A stretch of 64,000 nucleotides of DNA, from positions 558,001 through 622,000 of the forward strand of contig NZ_JAOBTQ010000001.1 of NCBI RefSeq assembly GCF_033366695.1. The letters run 5' to 3'. Within the stretch, counting starts at the first letter, position 1; every line of letters begins with the position of its first letter. The translations under genes were made by a program, and so were the position numbers. The DNA comes from Streptomyces sp. SCL15-4 (lineage in GTDB: Bacteria; Actinomycetota; Actinomycetes; Streptomycetales; Streptomycetaceae). The notes below the pieces were generated by a model. That model had not been told where the DNA came from, did not search any database, and saw only the letters and a program-made list of their open reading frames with translations. Positions 51,654-62,121 of this stretch are shown here, one piece after another.

Positions 51654-53288
51654 ATGTCTCACGCCGCCATCGTCTGCTCCGGCCTCTCCTTCTCCTGGCC
51701 CGACGACACCCCTGTCTTCCGCGACCTGTCCTTCACCGTGACCACCGGCCGTACCGGACTGGTCGCCCCCAACGGCTCCGGCAAGAGCACCCTGCTCAAA
51801 CTGATCGCCGGTGAACTCCATCCGGCCACCGGCTCGGTGTCGGTCGGCGGCACGCTGGGCTACCTCCCGCAGAGCCTCCCCCTGACCGGCGACCTCACCG
51901 TCGCCGAGGTGCTCGGCGTCGCCGAGGTGATCCGCGCCCTGGACGCCGTCGAGTCCGGCGACGTCGGCGCGGAGCACTTCACCACCATCGGCGACGACTG
52001 GGACATCGAGGAGCGCACCCGCGCACAGCTGGACCGGCTGGGTCTCGCCGGCCTCGCCTTGGACCGCAGCCTGAGCACCCTCAGCGGCGGCCAGATCGTC
52101 TCCCTCGGCCTGGCCGCCCAGCTGCTCAAGCGCCCGGACGTCCTCCTGCTCGACGAACCGACCAACAACCTCGACGCCGAGGCCCGCCACAAGCTCTACG
52201 ACGTCCTCTCGGACTTCACCGGCTGCCTCCTGCTGGTCAGCCACGACCGCGCCCTGCTCGACCGCATGGACCGCATCGCCGAACTCGGCAGCGGCGAACT
52301 GCGCTTCTACGGCGGCAACTTCACCGAGTACGAAGAGGCCGTCCGCGCCGAGCAGGAGGTCGCCGAGAAGAACGTCCGCAACGCCGAGCAGGAACTCAAG
52401 CGCGAGAAGCGGGAGATGCAGCAGGCCCGCGAACGCGCCGAGCGCCGGATGAGCAACGCCTCCAAGAACCTGAAGAACGCCGGCCTGCCCAAGATCTTCG
52501 CCGGGAACATGAAGCGCGGCGCACAGGAAGCGGCCGGCAGGTCCGGCCAGCTGCACGCCTCCCGCGTCAGCGAGGCCAGGGCCCGCCTCGACGAGGCCGG
52601 ACGCACGCTGCGCGACGAGCAGCGCCTCACCCTGGAACTGCCCGACACCAACGTGCCCGCCGGGCGCAACCTCTTCCTCGGCGAGGGCATGCAGGTCCAC
52701 CACGCCGACCGCGCCGTCTTCGCCGACGGCGGCGTCGACCTGACCGTCCGCGGCCCCGAGCGCATCGCGCTCACCGGGCCCAACGGCTCCGGCAAGACCA
52801 CCCTGCTGCGGCTCGTCACCGGGGACCTCACCCCGGACAGCGGGGAGATCAAGCGCAACGACGGCCGGATCGCCTACCTCTCGCAGCGCCTGGACCTGCT
52901 CGACCCGGACCGCACCGTGGCGGAGAACTTCGCCGCGTTCGCCCCCGAGCGGCCCGAGGCGGAGCGGATGAACCTGCTCGCCCGCTTCCTCTTCCGCGGG
53001 GCCCGCGCTCATCTGCCCGTCGGCGTCCTCTCCGGCGGCGAACGGCTGCGCGCCACCCTGGCCTGCGTCCTGTGCGCCGAGCCGGCGCCCCATCTGCTCC
53101 TGCTCGACGAGCCGACCAACAACCTCGACCTGGTCAGCGCGGGCCAGCTGGAGAGCGCGCTCAACTCCTACCAGGGTGCCTTCCTGGTGATCAGCCACGA
53201 CGAGCGGTTCCTCGCCGGGATCGGCGTGAACCGCTGGCTGCGGCTGGCCGACGGCGTGCTGAAGGAGACGGGAGCCCCCATGGGGTGA
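51654..53288 (+). CDS. ABC-F family ATPase 1 (ribosome protection/antibiotic resistance type)
   Basis: 544 aa with two ATP-binding cassettes and no membrane part. Cassette 1: Walker A APNGSGKST (38-46), signature LSGGQ, Walker B VLLLDEPTNNLD. A charged helical linker (about 225-310, AEKNVRNAEQELKREKREMQ) reaches the peptidyl-transferase centre in ABC-F proteins. Cassette 2: GPNGSGKTT, LSGGERL, LLLLDEPTNNLD. ABC-Fs bind the ribosomal E site and relieve stalling or remove antibiotics. The attenuator-like leader supports drug-induced expression (inference). ATG at 51654 with GAGG upstream. Confidence 0.93.
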   Translation: MSHAAIVCSGLSFSWPDDTPVFRDLSFTVTTGRTGLVAPNGSGKSTLLKLIAGELHPATGSVSVGGTLGYLPQSLPLTGDLTVAEVLGVAEVIRALDAVESGDVGAEHFTTIGDDWDIEERTRAQLDRLGLAGLALDRSLSTLSGGQIVSLGLAAQLLKRPDVLLLDEPTNNLDAEARHKLYDVLSDFTGCLLLVSHDRALLDRMDRIAELGSGELRFYGGNFTEYEEAVRAEQEVAEKNVRNAEQELKREKREMQQARERAERRMSNASKNLKNAGLPKIFAGNMKRGAQEAAGRSGQLHASRVSEARARLDEAGRTLRDEQRLTLELPDTNVPAGRNLFLGEGMQVHHADRAVFADGGVDLTVRGPERIALTGPNGSGKTTLLRLVTGDLTPDSGEIKRNDGRIAYLSQRLDLLDPDRTVAENFAAFAPERPEAERMNLLARFLFRGARAHLPVGVLSGGERLRATLACVLCAEPAPHLLLLDEPTNNLDLVSAGQLESALNSYQGAFLVISHDERFLAGIGVNRWLRLADGVLKETGAPMG

Positions 53289-53366
53289 ACCCCGGCGTGC
53301 GACGTGGCCCGCGTCCGAGGCTCCGCGCCCGGCGGGCCGACCACCGAACACGTTGGAAGGATCCCC

Positions 53367-55049
<1,683 letters not shown>

Positions 55050-55067
55050 TCCACGGGCGCCGTGGGT

Positions 55068-55099
55068 GGTGGTGCCGCCTCCCCTTGCGCGGCACCACC
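55068..55099 (+). terminator. Hairpin terminator after the ABC-F genes
   Basis: Perfect 11-bp arms at 55068-55078 and 55089-55099 with a 10-nt loop, 18 bp past the stop codon. Confidence 0.7.
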
Positions 55100-55132
55100 C
55101 AGAGTGGTGACGGGTTCTTGCGCTCCCCATCA

Positions 55133-55153
55133 GTCACCCGTCAAGATGGTGAT
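55133..55153. promoter_or_regulatory. Operator site 4, abutting the CGNR regulator start
   Basis: GTCACC-cgtcaagat-GGTGAT ends on the base before the GTG at 55154. The centre holds CAAGAT, which could be the -10 box of a leaderless transcript. Binding here would block its own synthesis. Confidence 0.65.
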
Positions 55154-55714
55154 GTGAACCTCGACCATGTTTTCGTGTGCGGACATCCGGCCCTCGACTT
55201 CGCGGCCACTCTGCGTGCCCGGCGCTCGACCCGGTTCGAGATGTTCGTGGCACCCGACCGGCTCAACGCCTGGTATCTGGAGTCGGGACTCGTGGACACG
55301 ATCACGCCCGCCGACGAATCGGACGTCCGGGAGGCGACCACCGTACGTGAGGCCATATACCGCCTCCTCGCCAACCGCCGACTCGGTGAGGAGTTCGACC
55401 GCCAGGCACTCGCCGTGGTCAACGGCGCGGCGCGCAAGACGCCGGTGACACCGCAGCTCACGATGGCGGGCCGGCACAACGAGGGGACCCCGGCGCAGGC
55501 CCTGGCGACCGTCGCGCGGCAGGCCGTCGAGCTGCTCAGCGGCCCGGACGTCCCGCTGCTGAAGGAGTGCGGCAACCCCGAGTGCACACGGATCTACATC
55601 GACCGCTCCCGGGGCATGCGGCGCCAGTGGTGCGGCATGGAGTCCTGCGGCAACAAGATCAAGGCCGCCGCCTACCGCGCCCGGAAGAAGACCGCGCCCG
55701 GGCCCGCGCGATGA
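55154..55714 (+). CDS. CGNR zinc-finger (ABATE-domain) transcriptional regulator
   Basis: 186 aa from GTG 55154, without a ribosome site, so probably leaderless. Residues 1-130 are an ABATE-type stress-sensing domain (FVCGHPALDFAATLRARRST, ATTVREAIYRLLANRRLGEE). The C-terminal zinc finger has Cys139, Cys144, Cys160 and Cys165 in LLKECGNPECTRIYIDRSRG and RRQWCGMESCGNKIKAAAYR, a CGNK variant of the CGNR motif, which binds DNA. The abutting palindrome is repeated at ohr and the tannase gene, suggesting these are its targets (inference). Confidence 0.9.
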   Translation: MNLDHVFVCGHPALDFAATLRARRSTRFEMFVAPDRLNAWYLESGLVDTITPADESDVREATTVREAIYRLLANRRLGEEFDRQALAVVNGAARKTPVTPQLTMAGRHNEGTPAQALATVARQAVELLSGPDVPLLKECGNPECTRIYIDRSRGMRRQWCGMESCGNKIKAAAYRARKKTAPGPAR

Positions 55715-56310
55715 CCCCCTGACCTGGGCGTCGCACGGTTCCGGCGGGCGCCGGGGCTCGGTCGGCCGCCGAAACGCGCACCAGAAGGCGCGACGGACGT
55801 CCGCAGACCTTGTGCCGGTCAGCTCCCACCGCCGGGGAAACCCAGCTCCTACTCCGGGCTCGGCATCGGCCTTGAACAGCACCGTGACCCCCTGCTCGGC
55901 CAACGCCTCCCCACCACGTCCACCGAAGCCCCCTTGCGTCACCTCCAGCCGCGGCCGCCGTGGCTTTCCGGCGGCATCTCCGCGGACGGGGCCCTGTGCG
56001 CGATGCGCGGTCGGTGCCGCCGGTCTCCGCCGGGCGGTCGGCGAGCGGGCCGGCCGGCCCGCTCAGCGAGCCCTCCCCCGCGCTCCCCGGCGTGGACCAC
56101 GGCCCCGGCACGGTAGGCCGCGGGCTCGCGAAGCACACGAGTCCACCGTCTGGTGGCGCCGCGACGAGGTACGACCGCAGGAGGAGTCCCGCCTCCTCCT
56201 GCGGTCGCAGAGAAGCCATTCACCTGGCGTGCTCGATTGCGACCCCGGTCGCATGCGATGGCGACCCCGGATCGATGTGGCATCGCGTGCCCCGCCCTCA
56301 GGATGGCCGG
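55715..56310. other. 596-bp gap with terminator and possible gene remnant
   Basis: No intact gene. On the minus strand about 55800-55945 keeps a biased frame (GGFGGRGGEALAEQGVTVLF, KADAEPGVGAGFPRRWELTG) without a clear start or end, probably a remnant of unknown family. The strong hairpin at 56172-56207 lies near the right end. Confidence 0.35.
56172..56207. terminator. 15-bp perfect hairpin
   Basis: Arms 56172-56186 and 56193-56207 pair perfectly around a 6-nt loop. It carries GAGG/CCTC runs. It would terminate transcription coming from the CGNR gene, or from the right on the other strand. Confidence 0.65.
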
Positions 56311-57765
56311 GTGACCGAGATCATCACGGGGCTGTCCATGTCCCCTCTGGAATTGCTTGCCGTGCCAGGTGCCGTCGCGCTGGTGGTGGCGCGCTGGCTT
56401 CCCCGCGCTGCCCGCCCGCGCGTCGCGATCGCGGCGGGAGCGGTTCTCGTGCTGTCCGCGGTCGTGCTGAGTGTGGTGGGGATCCGCTGGCAGATGCTGC
56501 CGGTACTGGCAGGCGCTGCCCTCGCGTTGCCGTCCGCCCTCGCTCCTCTGCTGCGACGCCGTACCGGACGGCCGGCGTGGCGGGCCCGGTGGTGGCTGGC
56601 ATTGCCGGGGTCGGTGGCCTGTATCGGCCTGATCGCCACGGGTCCGGTGGCCGCCTGGGCCTTTCCCGTACCCGTGTTCCCGGAACCGTCAGGCCGCTTC
56701 GCGGTCGGCACCCGCGTGGTGCAGTGGACCGACCCGCACCGCCCCGAGACCGCCACCGCCGACCCGCACGACCGGCGCATGGTCGTGGTCCAGCTCTGGT
56801 ATCCGGCGCGGAAGAGCCCCGCAAGCGCGCAGCGGGCCCGGTATCTCGGCCGCACGGAGCACGAGGCGCGCACCGTCTCCGACGCCCTCGCCCGCCATGT
56901 GGGCCTGCCCGGCTTCCTGGTCGACGGCGTCCCGCGTGCCCGCACCCATTCCGTCTTCAACGCCCCGGTGGCCGGCGGGAATGGACGGTTCCCGGTCGTG
57001 CTGTTCTCTCCCGGGCTGGGCGGAGTCCGCACCCAGAACACCGCCTGGGCGGAGGAACTGGCCAGCCACGGCTATGTGGTCGCCGCCCTCGACCACCCGT
57101 ACGACTCCGCCGCCGTCGTCCTCGCCGACGGCCGGACGATCACCGCCAAGGTCACCTCCACCGGCGACCCGGACAAGGACGAGAAGCTGGGGATCGGCTG
57201 GACTGCGGTTCGAGCCGCCGACCTCAGCTTCGTCCTCACTCGGCTGGGCCGTCTGGACCGCGGCGAGACCGCGGACCCGCTGACCGGGCGCCTGGACACC
57301 GGCCGGGCCGCGGTGACCGGCCACTCCATAGGCGGCGGTTCCGCTGTGCAGGCAGCTCGCCAGGACCGCCGGTTCGACGCCGTCATCGATCTGGACGGCT
57401 ATCCCTACGACCCCACTTCACGCCCCCTCCACCAGCCGGCGCTCGCGCTCACCCAGGCAACCACCCCGGACACCGACCCCCGCTACATACCCCGCCTCAC
57501 CAAGGTCCTCAAGCTCAACACCGCCACGAGCTACCGGCTCACCGTCCCCGGCGCCGCACACCTCACCTTCATGGACGCCCCCCTGTACCTGCCGCCCGTG
57601 CCCTCGATACTCGGCTCCCTGGGCCGCACCGAGAGCCCGCACCTCGTCGCCGCAACGACGCTCGCCTTCCTGGACACCACCCTGCGGCACAGACCCGACG
57701 CCCTGACCGCCGTTCTGTCCGCCTACGGCGACCTCACCGTCTACCGCCCGGGCAACGGCCGCTGA
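56311..57765 (+). CDS. Membrane-anchored lipase/PAF-acetylhydrolase-like alpha/beta hydrolase
   Basis: 484 aa from GTG 56311 after AGGATGG. The N-terminal 115 residues contain four hydrophobic helices (for example LLAVPGAVALVVARWLP and WWLALPGSVACIGLIATGPV). The rest is an alpha/beta hydrolase of the PAF-acetylhydrolase/dienelactone hydrolase group: MVVVQLWYPARKS, FPVVLFSPGLGGVRTQNTAW, AALDHPYDSAAV, nucleophile elbow TGHSIGGGSA, VIDLDGYPYD and a late His in PGAAHLTFMD. It likely faces the outside of the membrane and cleaves lipid or ester substrates. Confidence 0.87.
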   Translation: MTEIITGLSMSPLELLAVPGAVALVVARWLPRAARPRVAIAAGAVLVLSAVVLSVVGIRWQMLPVLAGAALALPSALAPLLRRRTGRPAWRARWWLALPGSVACIGLIATGPVAAWAFPVPVFPEPSGRFAVGTRVVQWTDPHRPETATADPHDRRMVVVQLWYPARKSPASAQRARYLGRTEHEARTVSDALARHVGLPGFLVDGVPRARTHSVFNAPVAGGNGRFPVVLFSPGLGGVRTQNTAWAEELASHGYVVAALDHPYDSAAVVLADGRTITAKVTSTGDPDKDEKLGIGWTAVRAADLSFVLTRLGRLDRGETADPLTGRLDTGRAAVTGHSIGGGSAVQAARQDRRFDAVIDLDGYPYDPTSRPLHQPALALTQATTPDTDPRYIPRLTKVLKLNTATSYRLTVPGAAHLTFMDAPLYLPPVPSILGSLGRTESPHLVAATTLAFLDTTLRHRPDALTAVLSAYGDLTVYRPGNGR

Positions 57766-58040
57766 CCAACTGTGCGACCAGGGCTGCTGGAGAGGTGTCC
57801 GCAACGGTGCGGCTGGGTGATGCGGACGACGAGGTCAGTGGAGTTGCCCGCATACGGGTCGTTGAGTTGGTGTACGCACCGGACGGCGTCGTCGACCAGG
57901 CACTCGGCGGCGGTGTGCGGGTCGTCGGCCGGGTCCCGGTCGGTGACCTCGTGGGGCTCGTAGGCACCGTGGGAGGCGACAGCCGCCGGCCGTGCCGTGC
58001 CGCGAAGGTACTCGATGGCCGGGTGGCCCCGCCGTCGCAC
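57741..58040 (-). CDS. Hypothetical protein, possibly a truncated C-terminus
   Basis: A minus-strand frame with strong third-position G/C bias encodes HPAIEYLRGTARPAAVASHG, AYEPHEVTDRDPADDPHTAA, ECLVDDAVRCVHQLNDPYAG and ends at 57741, overlapping the lipase end by 25 bp. GTG at 58040 could start a 99-aa product but has no good ribosome site, so this may be the tail of a lost gene. No family recognised. Confidence 0.35.
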   Translation of the reverse strand: MRRRGHPAIEYLRGTARPAAVASHGAYEPHEVTDRDPADDPHTAAECLVDDAVRCVHQLNDPYAGNSTDLVVRITQPHRCGHLSSSPGRTVGQRPLPGR

Positions 58041-58745
58041 GCCCGGCCTGCGGTGTGGTCCTCGGTCAGCGGCGCAGGTGCCCGTCCAGGAGGAGGCAGG
58101 CGCGGGCGTCGCCGGACCGGGCGGCCGGCGATTCATGGCCCCGTTCGGTGGTCGGGGTGGCCCGGCCTCTCTTCTTACGCGGGATCAGTCGTCGCGTCGC
58201 GGCGACGGTGACACCGAGGCCGGTCAACGCGAGCCCGCCGACTCCTCCTGGAGGCAGCCTTCGCCGCCGCGGGCCTGACCGACCGTCTGGACCAGGACTG
58301 GACGCAGCGCGCCTGAGCCCGGACCGCCCCTCGGGAACCGAGACCTCGTACCAGGGTCGGGACTCCCCTCACACCGAGCCCCGGCCCTCGGAGCAACCCC
58401 TCGCGGCGTCCCCTGCGCCGTGCCAGAACGACGAACTGCGCCCCGCCACCGACGCACACCGACGGCACCCGCCTGGAGCGAAACGCTCCGACTGCCCACA
58501 CCGGGAACCACGGCGTCGCCTTCCGGCCGCTGCCCCATCGCCCTGCGGGCTGCGCGGGCCGGGTACCGCCCCGGCCGTAACGAGCACCAGGGCAGTCACA
58601 CAGCGATACGTGTCCGTTCGCCGCAGCTATACGAGAACAGGGCCGCCGCGCCCCGTGAGTTCGCGGAAACTGAAGGTGCTTCAGCGGGAACCAGAGGGTC
58701 GGATGGTGTGCTCTGCGGGGATCGATCGGTGGGTCCGTGTCGAAC
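58041..58745. other. Gene debris, no intact gene
   Basis: Fragments with coding bias but no starts: minus strand about 58066-58262 (GGVGGLALTGLGVTVAATRR, then basic residues, ending CLLLDGHLRR) resembles the tail of a protein with a C-terminal membrane helix. From about 58320 on nothing is recognisable. Confidence 0.35.
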
Positions 58746-59210
58746 TCACGGCGAGGCATCCGAATCTGCGGGCGTCATCGCCTCGTGAAGATGGGCCTCA
58801 ACCGGACCCAGGTGCTGGTCATGGGCCAGGACGATGTCGTCCGCGAGATTGAGGACACGGATGCTCCCTCTCGCGAACCGCAGGGAGATACCGACGGCGA
58901 CATCGAGGTTGTCGTACCGGTAGCGGATCTCTCGGGTGGAGAGGACCTGCTGGCCGACGAACCGGGTCATGGGGAAGTCGGGCAGGTCGTCCTCGACCGT
59001 GGTGTGGCCGTATTCGTCCATGTCGTAGGGCCCATGAGGCTGGTCGACCTTCATGGACAATCCATCGCCCGGCGTGTGGAACCGGACGGGGCCGACGCCG
59101 TCCATATGCAGCCACATGTGCAGGAGAGAGGGCTCGGTCTCCTCGTAGTGGTGCCAGGACGTCGTCACCTTCAGCAGGCGTCTGCCGACCAGGTCCTCAG
59201 CATTGATCAC
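58746..59210 (-). CDS. Hypothetical 154-aa protein
   Basis: GTG at 59210 to stop at 58746. The product is acidic, His-rich and beta-like (VGRRLLKVTTSWHHYEETEP, LLHMWLHMDGVGPVRFHTPG, VGISLRFARGSIRVLNLADD). Codon bias is normal. I recognise no family; small size and isolation next to an integrase-type fragment would fit an immunity-like or accessory protein. The fragment upstream overlaps its start. Confidence 0.6.
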   Translation of the reverse strand: MINAEDLVGRRLLKVTTSWHHYEETEPSLLHMWLHMDGVGPVRFHTPGDGLSMKVDQPHGPYDMDEYGHTTVEDDLPDFPMTRFVGQQVLSTREIRYRYDNLDVAVGISLRFARGSIRVLNLADDIVLAHDQHLGPVEAHLHEAMTPADSDASP

Positions 59211-59415
59211 GGACTGATGCTGTCACAGCGCTCAACGACTCGGCACTGGTTTCCAGGAGGCGCCGGGCCGAGTCCGCGTAGCGCATCGCGGTCTTCTCGT
59301 CGAGCCCGGAGACCTCCGCGAGATGGAGCGGGTCAGGCCCGTGGGTCAGGCCCCGGCCGCGGACCTCGGCGGACTGGTGGGCGAGGTACTTCGCCCAGGC
59401 CAGCCGCGGGCAGTG
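59197..59415 (-). pseudogene. C-terminal fragment of an integrase/recombinase-type protein
   Basis: A start-less frame encodes about 72 residues, LAWAKYLAHQSAEVRGRGLT, HGPDPLHLAEVSGLDEKTAM, RYADSARRLLETSAESLSAV, ending at 59197. The HGPDPLHLAxxxGLxxxTAxRYAxxARxLLE pattern is the one I know from the C-termini of Streptomyces phage/plasmid-type integrases. The fragment begins directly at the stop codon of the glycosyltransferase gene, so the rest has been lost. Confidence 0.5.
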
Positions 59416-60771
59416 TCACCAGCCGGTGAACAGCAGATGGTTCAGCAGGAGCGCGAGCACCGCCTGCGCGGCGAGCCAGCCGCGCGGCCGTGGCAGGAAC
59501 GCGCAGGCCGCGAGCAGCCACATCGCGAACGGGAGCCAGATGCGCTCCGTCTCCGCTTTGCTCATCCCGGACAGGTCCGCGGCCAGGAGGGCCGCCAGGG
59601 CCGCCGCCACGACGAGGGCGAGGCGGCGCTCGGCCGGGGGCGCCGGGCTGCGGCGGGTGGCCAGCGCGCCGGCCCGCCGCAGCCCGGCCGCCGTGGCCAG
59701 GCCGGTGATCAGCACCGTGCAGGCCAGGTTGGCCCACACCCAGTAGCCGTAGGGGCGGGTGCCGCCGACGCCTTGGTAGTAGCGCGTGACCAGCAGCCGG
59801 TATCCCTCCCACCAGTCGAAACCGGACAGCGTGAACGCCACCGGGACGACGGCCGTCCCGGCCAGGAGCAGCACCAGCAGGACCGGTCGCTCGCGGACTC
59901 GGTGGCGGCCCGCCACCAGCACGGCCGCGCCGATCGGCGCGAAGAGCGTGAGGCCGTAGGAGAGGTAGCAGGTCAGGCCGTACAGCAGCCCGCTGCCCGC
60001 CGCCCAGAACACGGACCGGCCGGTGACCGCGAGGGCCAGCAGGGCCACGGACCAGGCGGCGACCGCCGCGAAGTACCCGTCGGCCGAGACGCCCGCCCAG
60101 ACCGCGGCCGGGGTCATGACCAGGAACGGCGCCGCCCGCCGGGCCAGGACCTCGCCGGCCAGGGCCCGGACCGCCACCAGGACGGCCACGCAGGCGGTCG
60201 CGCCGATCGTGAGGGACCAGGCGCCGGCCCAGCCGCCGCCGCGCAGACCGGCCCGGTCCAGGAGGACGAAGGTGAGGGTGGCCGCCGGGGGATGCCCGGC
60301 GATGTGGGCGGGCCAGGGGGCGGGGGAGCCGATGACGATGTGGTGGGTGAAGTCGCTCAGGGCGGCCGGGATGTCGTGGAAGCGGCCGATGACCGTGAGG
60401 TACTCGTTGCGGGTGGTGAGCCGGCCGGCCACGCCCCGCTGCCAGCCGTCGACCAGCGCCAGCGACCACGTCCAGGCCAGCGCCGTGCCCCAGGCCGCCG
60501 GCAGCAGTCCTCCCCATGGCAGCCGGGCGACGACGGACGGCCCGTGGGCCACCACGGCGAGCGCCACCAGCAAGGCGGCCGGCGTGCCCGGGCCCGGATG
60601 GGGGTCCCAGTCGGCGAACAGCGGCGGCCAGTGCACGAACAGCGTGCGGCGGGTGTCCTGGAGGTGCCGGCCGACGAGCACGGCGGTGAGGACGAGCAGG
60701 ATGGCGGCGGCAGCGGCGGCGAGGTCGGCGCGCAGGCCGGCGTACCGGTCACGGAGGGGAGCCTGGGTCAC
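59416..60771 (-). CDS. Polytopic membrane protein, mannosyltransferase-like (GT-C fold)
   Basis: 451 aa from GTG 60771. About 11-12 membrane helices. After the first helix comes an extracytoplasmic loop with FVHWPPLFADWDPHPGPGTP; DFTHHIVIGSPAPWPAHIAG, HPPAATLTFVLLD and a late YYQGVGGTRPYGYWVWANL complete a layout like lipid-linked GT-C sugar transferases of actinobacteria. Family membership is inferred from topology, not from a catalytic motif. It is divergent from the molybdoprotein gene (115 bp apart) and near a glycosyltransferase/methyltransferase set. Confidence 0.7.
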   Translation of the reverse strand: MTQAPLRDRYAGLRADLAAAAAAILLVLTAVLVGRHLQDTRRTLFVHWPPLFADWDPHPGPGTPAALLVALAVVAHGPSVVARLPWGGLLPAAWGTALAWTWSLALVDGWQRGVAGRLTTRNEYLTVIGRFHDIPAALSDFTHHIVIGSPAPWPAHIAGHPPAATLTFVLLDRAGLRGGGWAGAWSLTIGATACVAVLVAVRALAGEVLARRAAPFLVMTPAAVWAGVSADGYFAAVAAWSVALLALAVTGRSVFWAAGSGLLYGLTCYLSYGLTLFAPIGAAVLVAGRHRVRERPVLLVLLLAGTAVVPVAFTLSGFDWWEGYRLLVTRYYQGVGGTRPYGYWVWANLACTVLITGLATAAGLRRAGALATRRSPAPPAERRLALVVAAALAALLAADLSGMSKAETERIWLPFAMWLLAACAFLPRPRGWLAAQAVLALLLNHLLFTGW

Positions 60772-60885
60772 ACCCGGAACGCTAGGTGCGCGACCGGGCG
60801 AAGAACGCCCCCGACAGCCGGACGTCAGCGTTTCGTCATGGGTCGCGGGCCCGTTCGCGGGGTCCTTCCGGCCTACCGTCGGACC

Positions 60886-62121
60886 ATGCGAGACCACTAC
60901 CCGCGACTCCCCTCCTCCCCGGGCTTCTGGCGCAGCCCGCTGCGCGGCCCCTGGTTCACCTCCGTGCTCGGTCTGGTGCTGCTCGCCGGCATCACCGTGC
61001 TGTTCGTGACCGGACTGGTGTCGTACGCGGCCTACAACCCGGGTCTGTCCCGGGTGAACGACCAGACACCGGACAAGGGGATCCTCGGCTTCTACCTCTT
61101 CGCCTGGCCCACCGGCCCGGTATGGCTGTACCGGTTCACGCAGGGCGTGCACGTCACCCTCGGCATCACCCTGATCCCGGTGCTGCTGGCCAAGCTGTGG
61201 TCCGTGGTGCCGAGGCTGTTCGCCCTGCCCCCGGCCCGCTCGGTCGCGCACGGGCTGGAACGGATCTCCCTGCTGCTCCTCGTCGGCGGCGGGCTGTTCG
61301 AGTTCACCACCGGTGTGCTCAACGTCCAGCTGGACTACGTCTTCCCGGGCTCTTTCTACCCGCTGCACTTCTACGGCGCGTGGGTGTTCTTCGCCGCGTT
61401 CGTGGCCCACGCCGTCCTGAAGGCGCCGACGGCCCTGCGGGCGGTGCGGCGGCCACTGCACGAGGACGGCGACCTGGTCACCCCGCGCCCGGACGAGCCC
61501 ACCGTCTCCCGGCGCGGCGCGCTGGCGCTGGTCGGCGGCGGCTCGCTGCTGCTGTTCGCGACCACCGTGGGGCAGAGCCTGGGCGGGCCCTTCCGGCGTA
61601 CGGCCCTGCTCGCGCCGCACGGCGCGGCCGACCCCGGCGGCGGCCCCAACGGGTTCCAGATCAACAAGACGGCCACGTACGCCCGGATCACCGCGGCCGA
61701 CACCCACCGGGACGGGTGGCGGCTCGTCGTCACCGGGCGCACCGGAACCGTGCGCCTGAGCCGTGCCGAGCTGCTCCGGCTGCCGCTGCACAGCGCGTCG
61801 CTGCCCATCGCCTGCGTGGAGGGCTGGTCGACTGACGACCAGTGGTGGCGCGGGGTGCGGCTGCGCGACCTCGCGACGCTCGTCGGCTACGACGGCGACC
61901 CGCCGGACGTGTTCGTGGAGTCGCTCCAGCGGCACGGCGCCTTCCGCCGCGCGGCCCTGCGGGCCAACCAGGTCGCCGACCCCCGCTCGCTGCTCGCCCT
62001 GTACGTCAACGGCGAGGATCTGTCCCCCGACCACGGCTACCCGGCGCGGATCATCGTGCCCGCCGCGCCCGGTGTGCTCAACACCAAGTGGGTGGCGCGG
62101 CTGGCCTTCGGAGACCTGTGA
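60886..62121 (+). CDS. Sulfite-oxidase-type molybdopterin protein fused to a membrane domain
   Basis: 411 aa, ATG at 60886. The first 190 residues hold about four membrane helices (SVLGLVLLAGITVLFVTGLV, VHVTLGITLIPVLLAKLW, FYGAWVFFAAFVAHAVL) with spaced His residues that could hold b haem. A further RR-preceded helix (about 208-228) leads to a C-terminal molybdopterin domain with Cys310 in PIACVEGWSTDDQWWRG as Mo ligand and NGEDLSPDHGYPARIIVPA near the end, as in YedY/MsrP-type enzymes. So substrate oxidation or reduction outside could be coupled to membrane electron flow. Overlaps the next gene by TGATG. Confidence 0.88.
   Translation: MRDHYPRLPSSPGFWRSPLRGPWFTSVLGLVLLAGITVLFVTGLVSYAAYNPGLSRVNDQTPDKGILGFYLFAWPTGPVWLYRFTQGVHVTLGITLIPVLLAKLWSVVPRLFALPPARSVAHGLERISLLLLVGGGLFEFTTGVLNVQLDYVFPGSFYPLHFYGAWVFFAAFVAHAVLKAPTALRAVRRPLHEDGDLVTPRPDEPTVSRRGALALVGGGSLLLFATTVGQSLGGPFRRTALLAPHGAADPGGGPNGFQINKTATYARITAADTHRDGWRLVVTGRTGTVRLSRAELLRLPLHSASLPIACVEGWSTDDQWWRGVRLRDLATLVGYDGDPPDVFVESLQRHGAFRRAALRANQVADPRSLLALYVNGEDLSPDHGYPARIIVPAAPGVLNTKWVARLAFGDL

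Noticed and set aside
58240..58317. Plus-strand tail LLLEAAFAAAGLTDRLDQDW
   Set aside because: No start, overlaps another start-less frame on the opposite strand; cannot decide which was ever coding.
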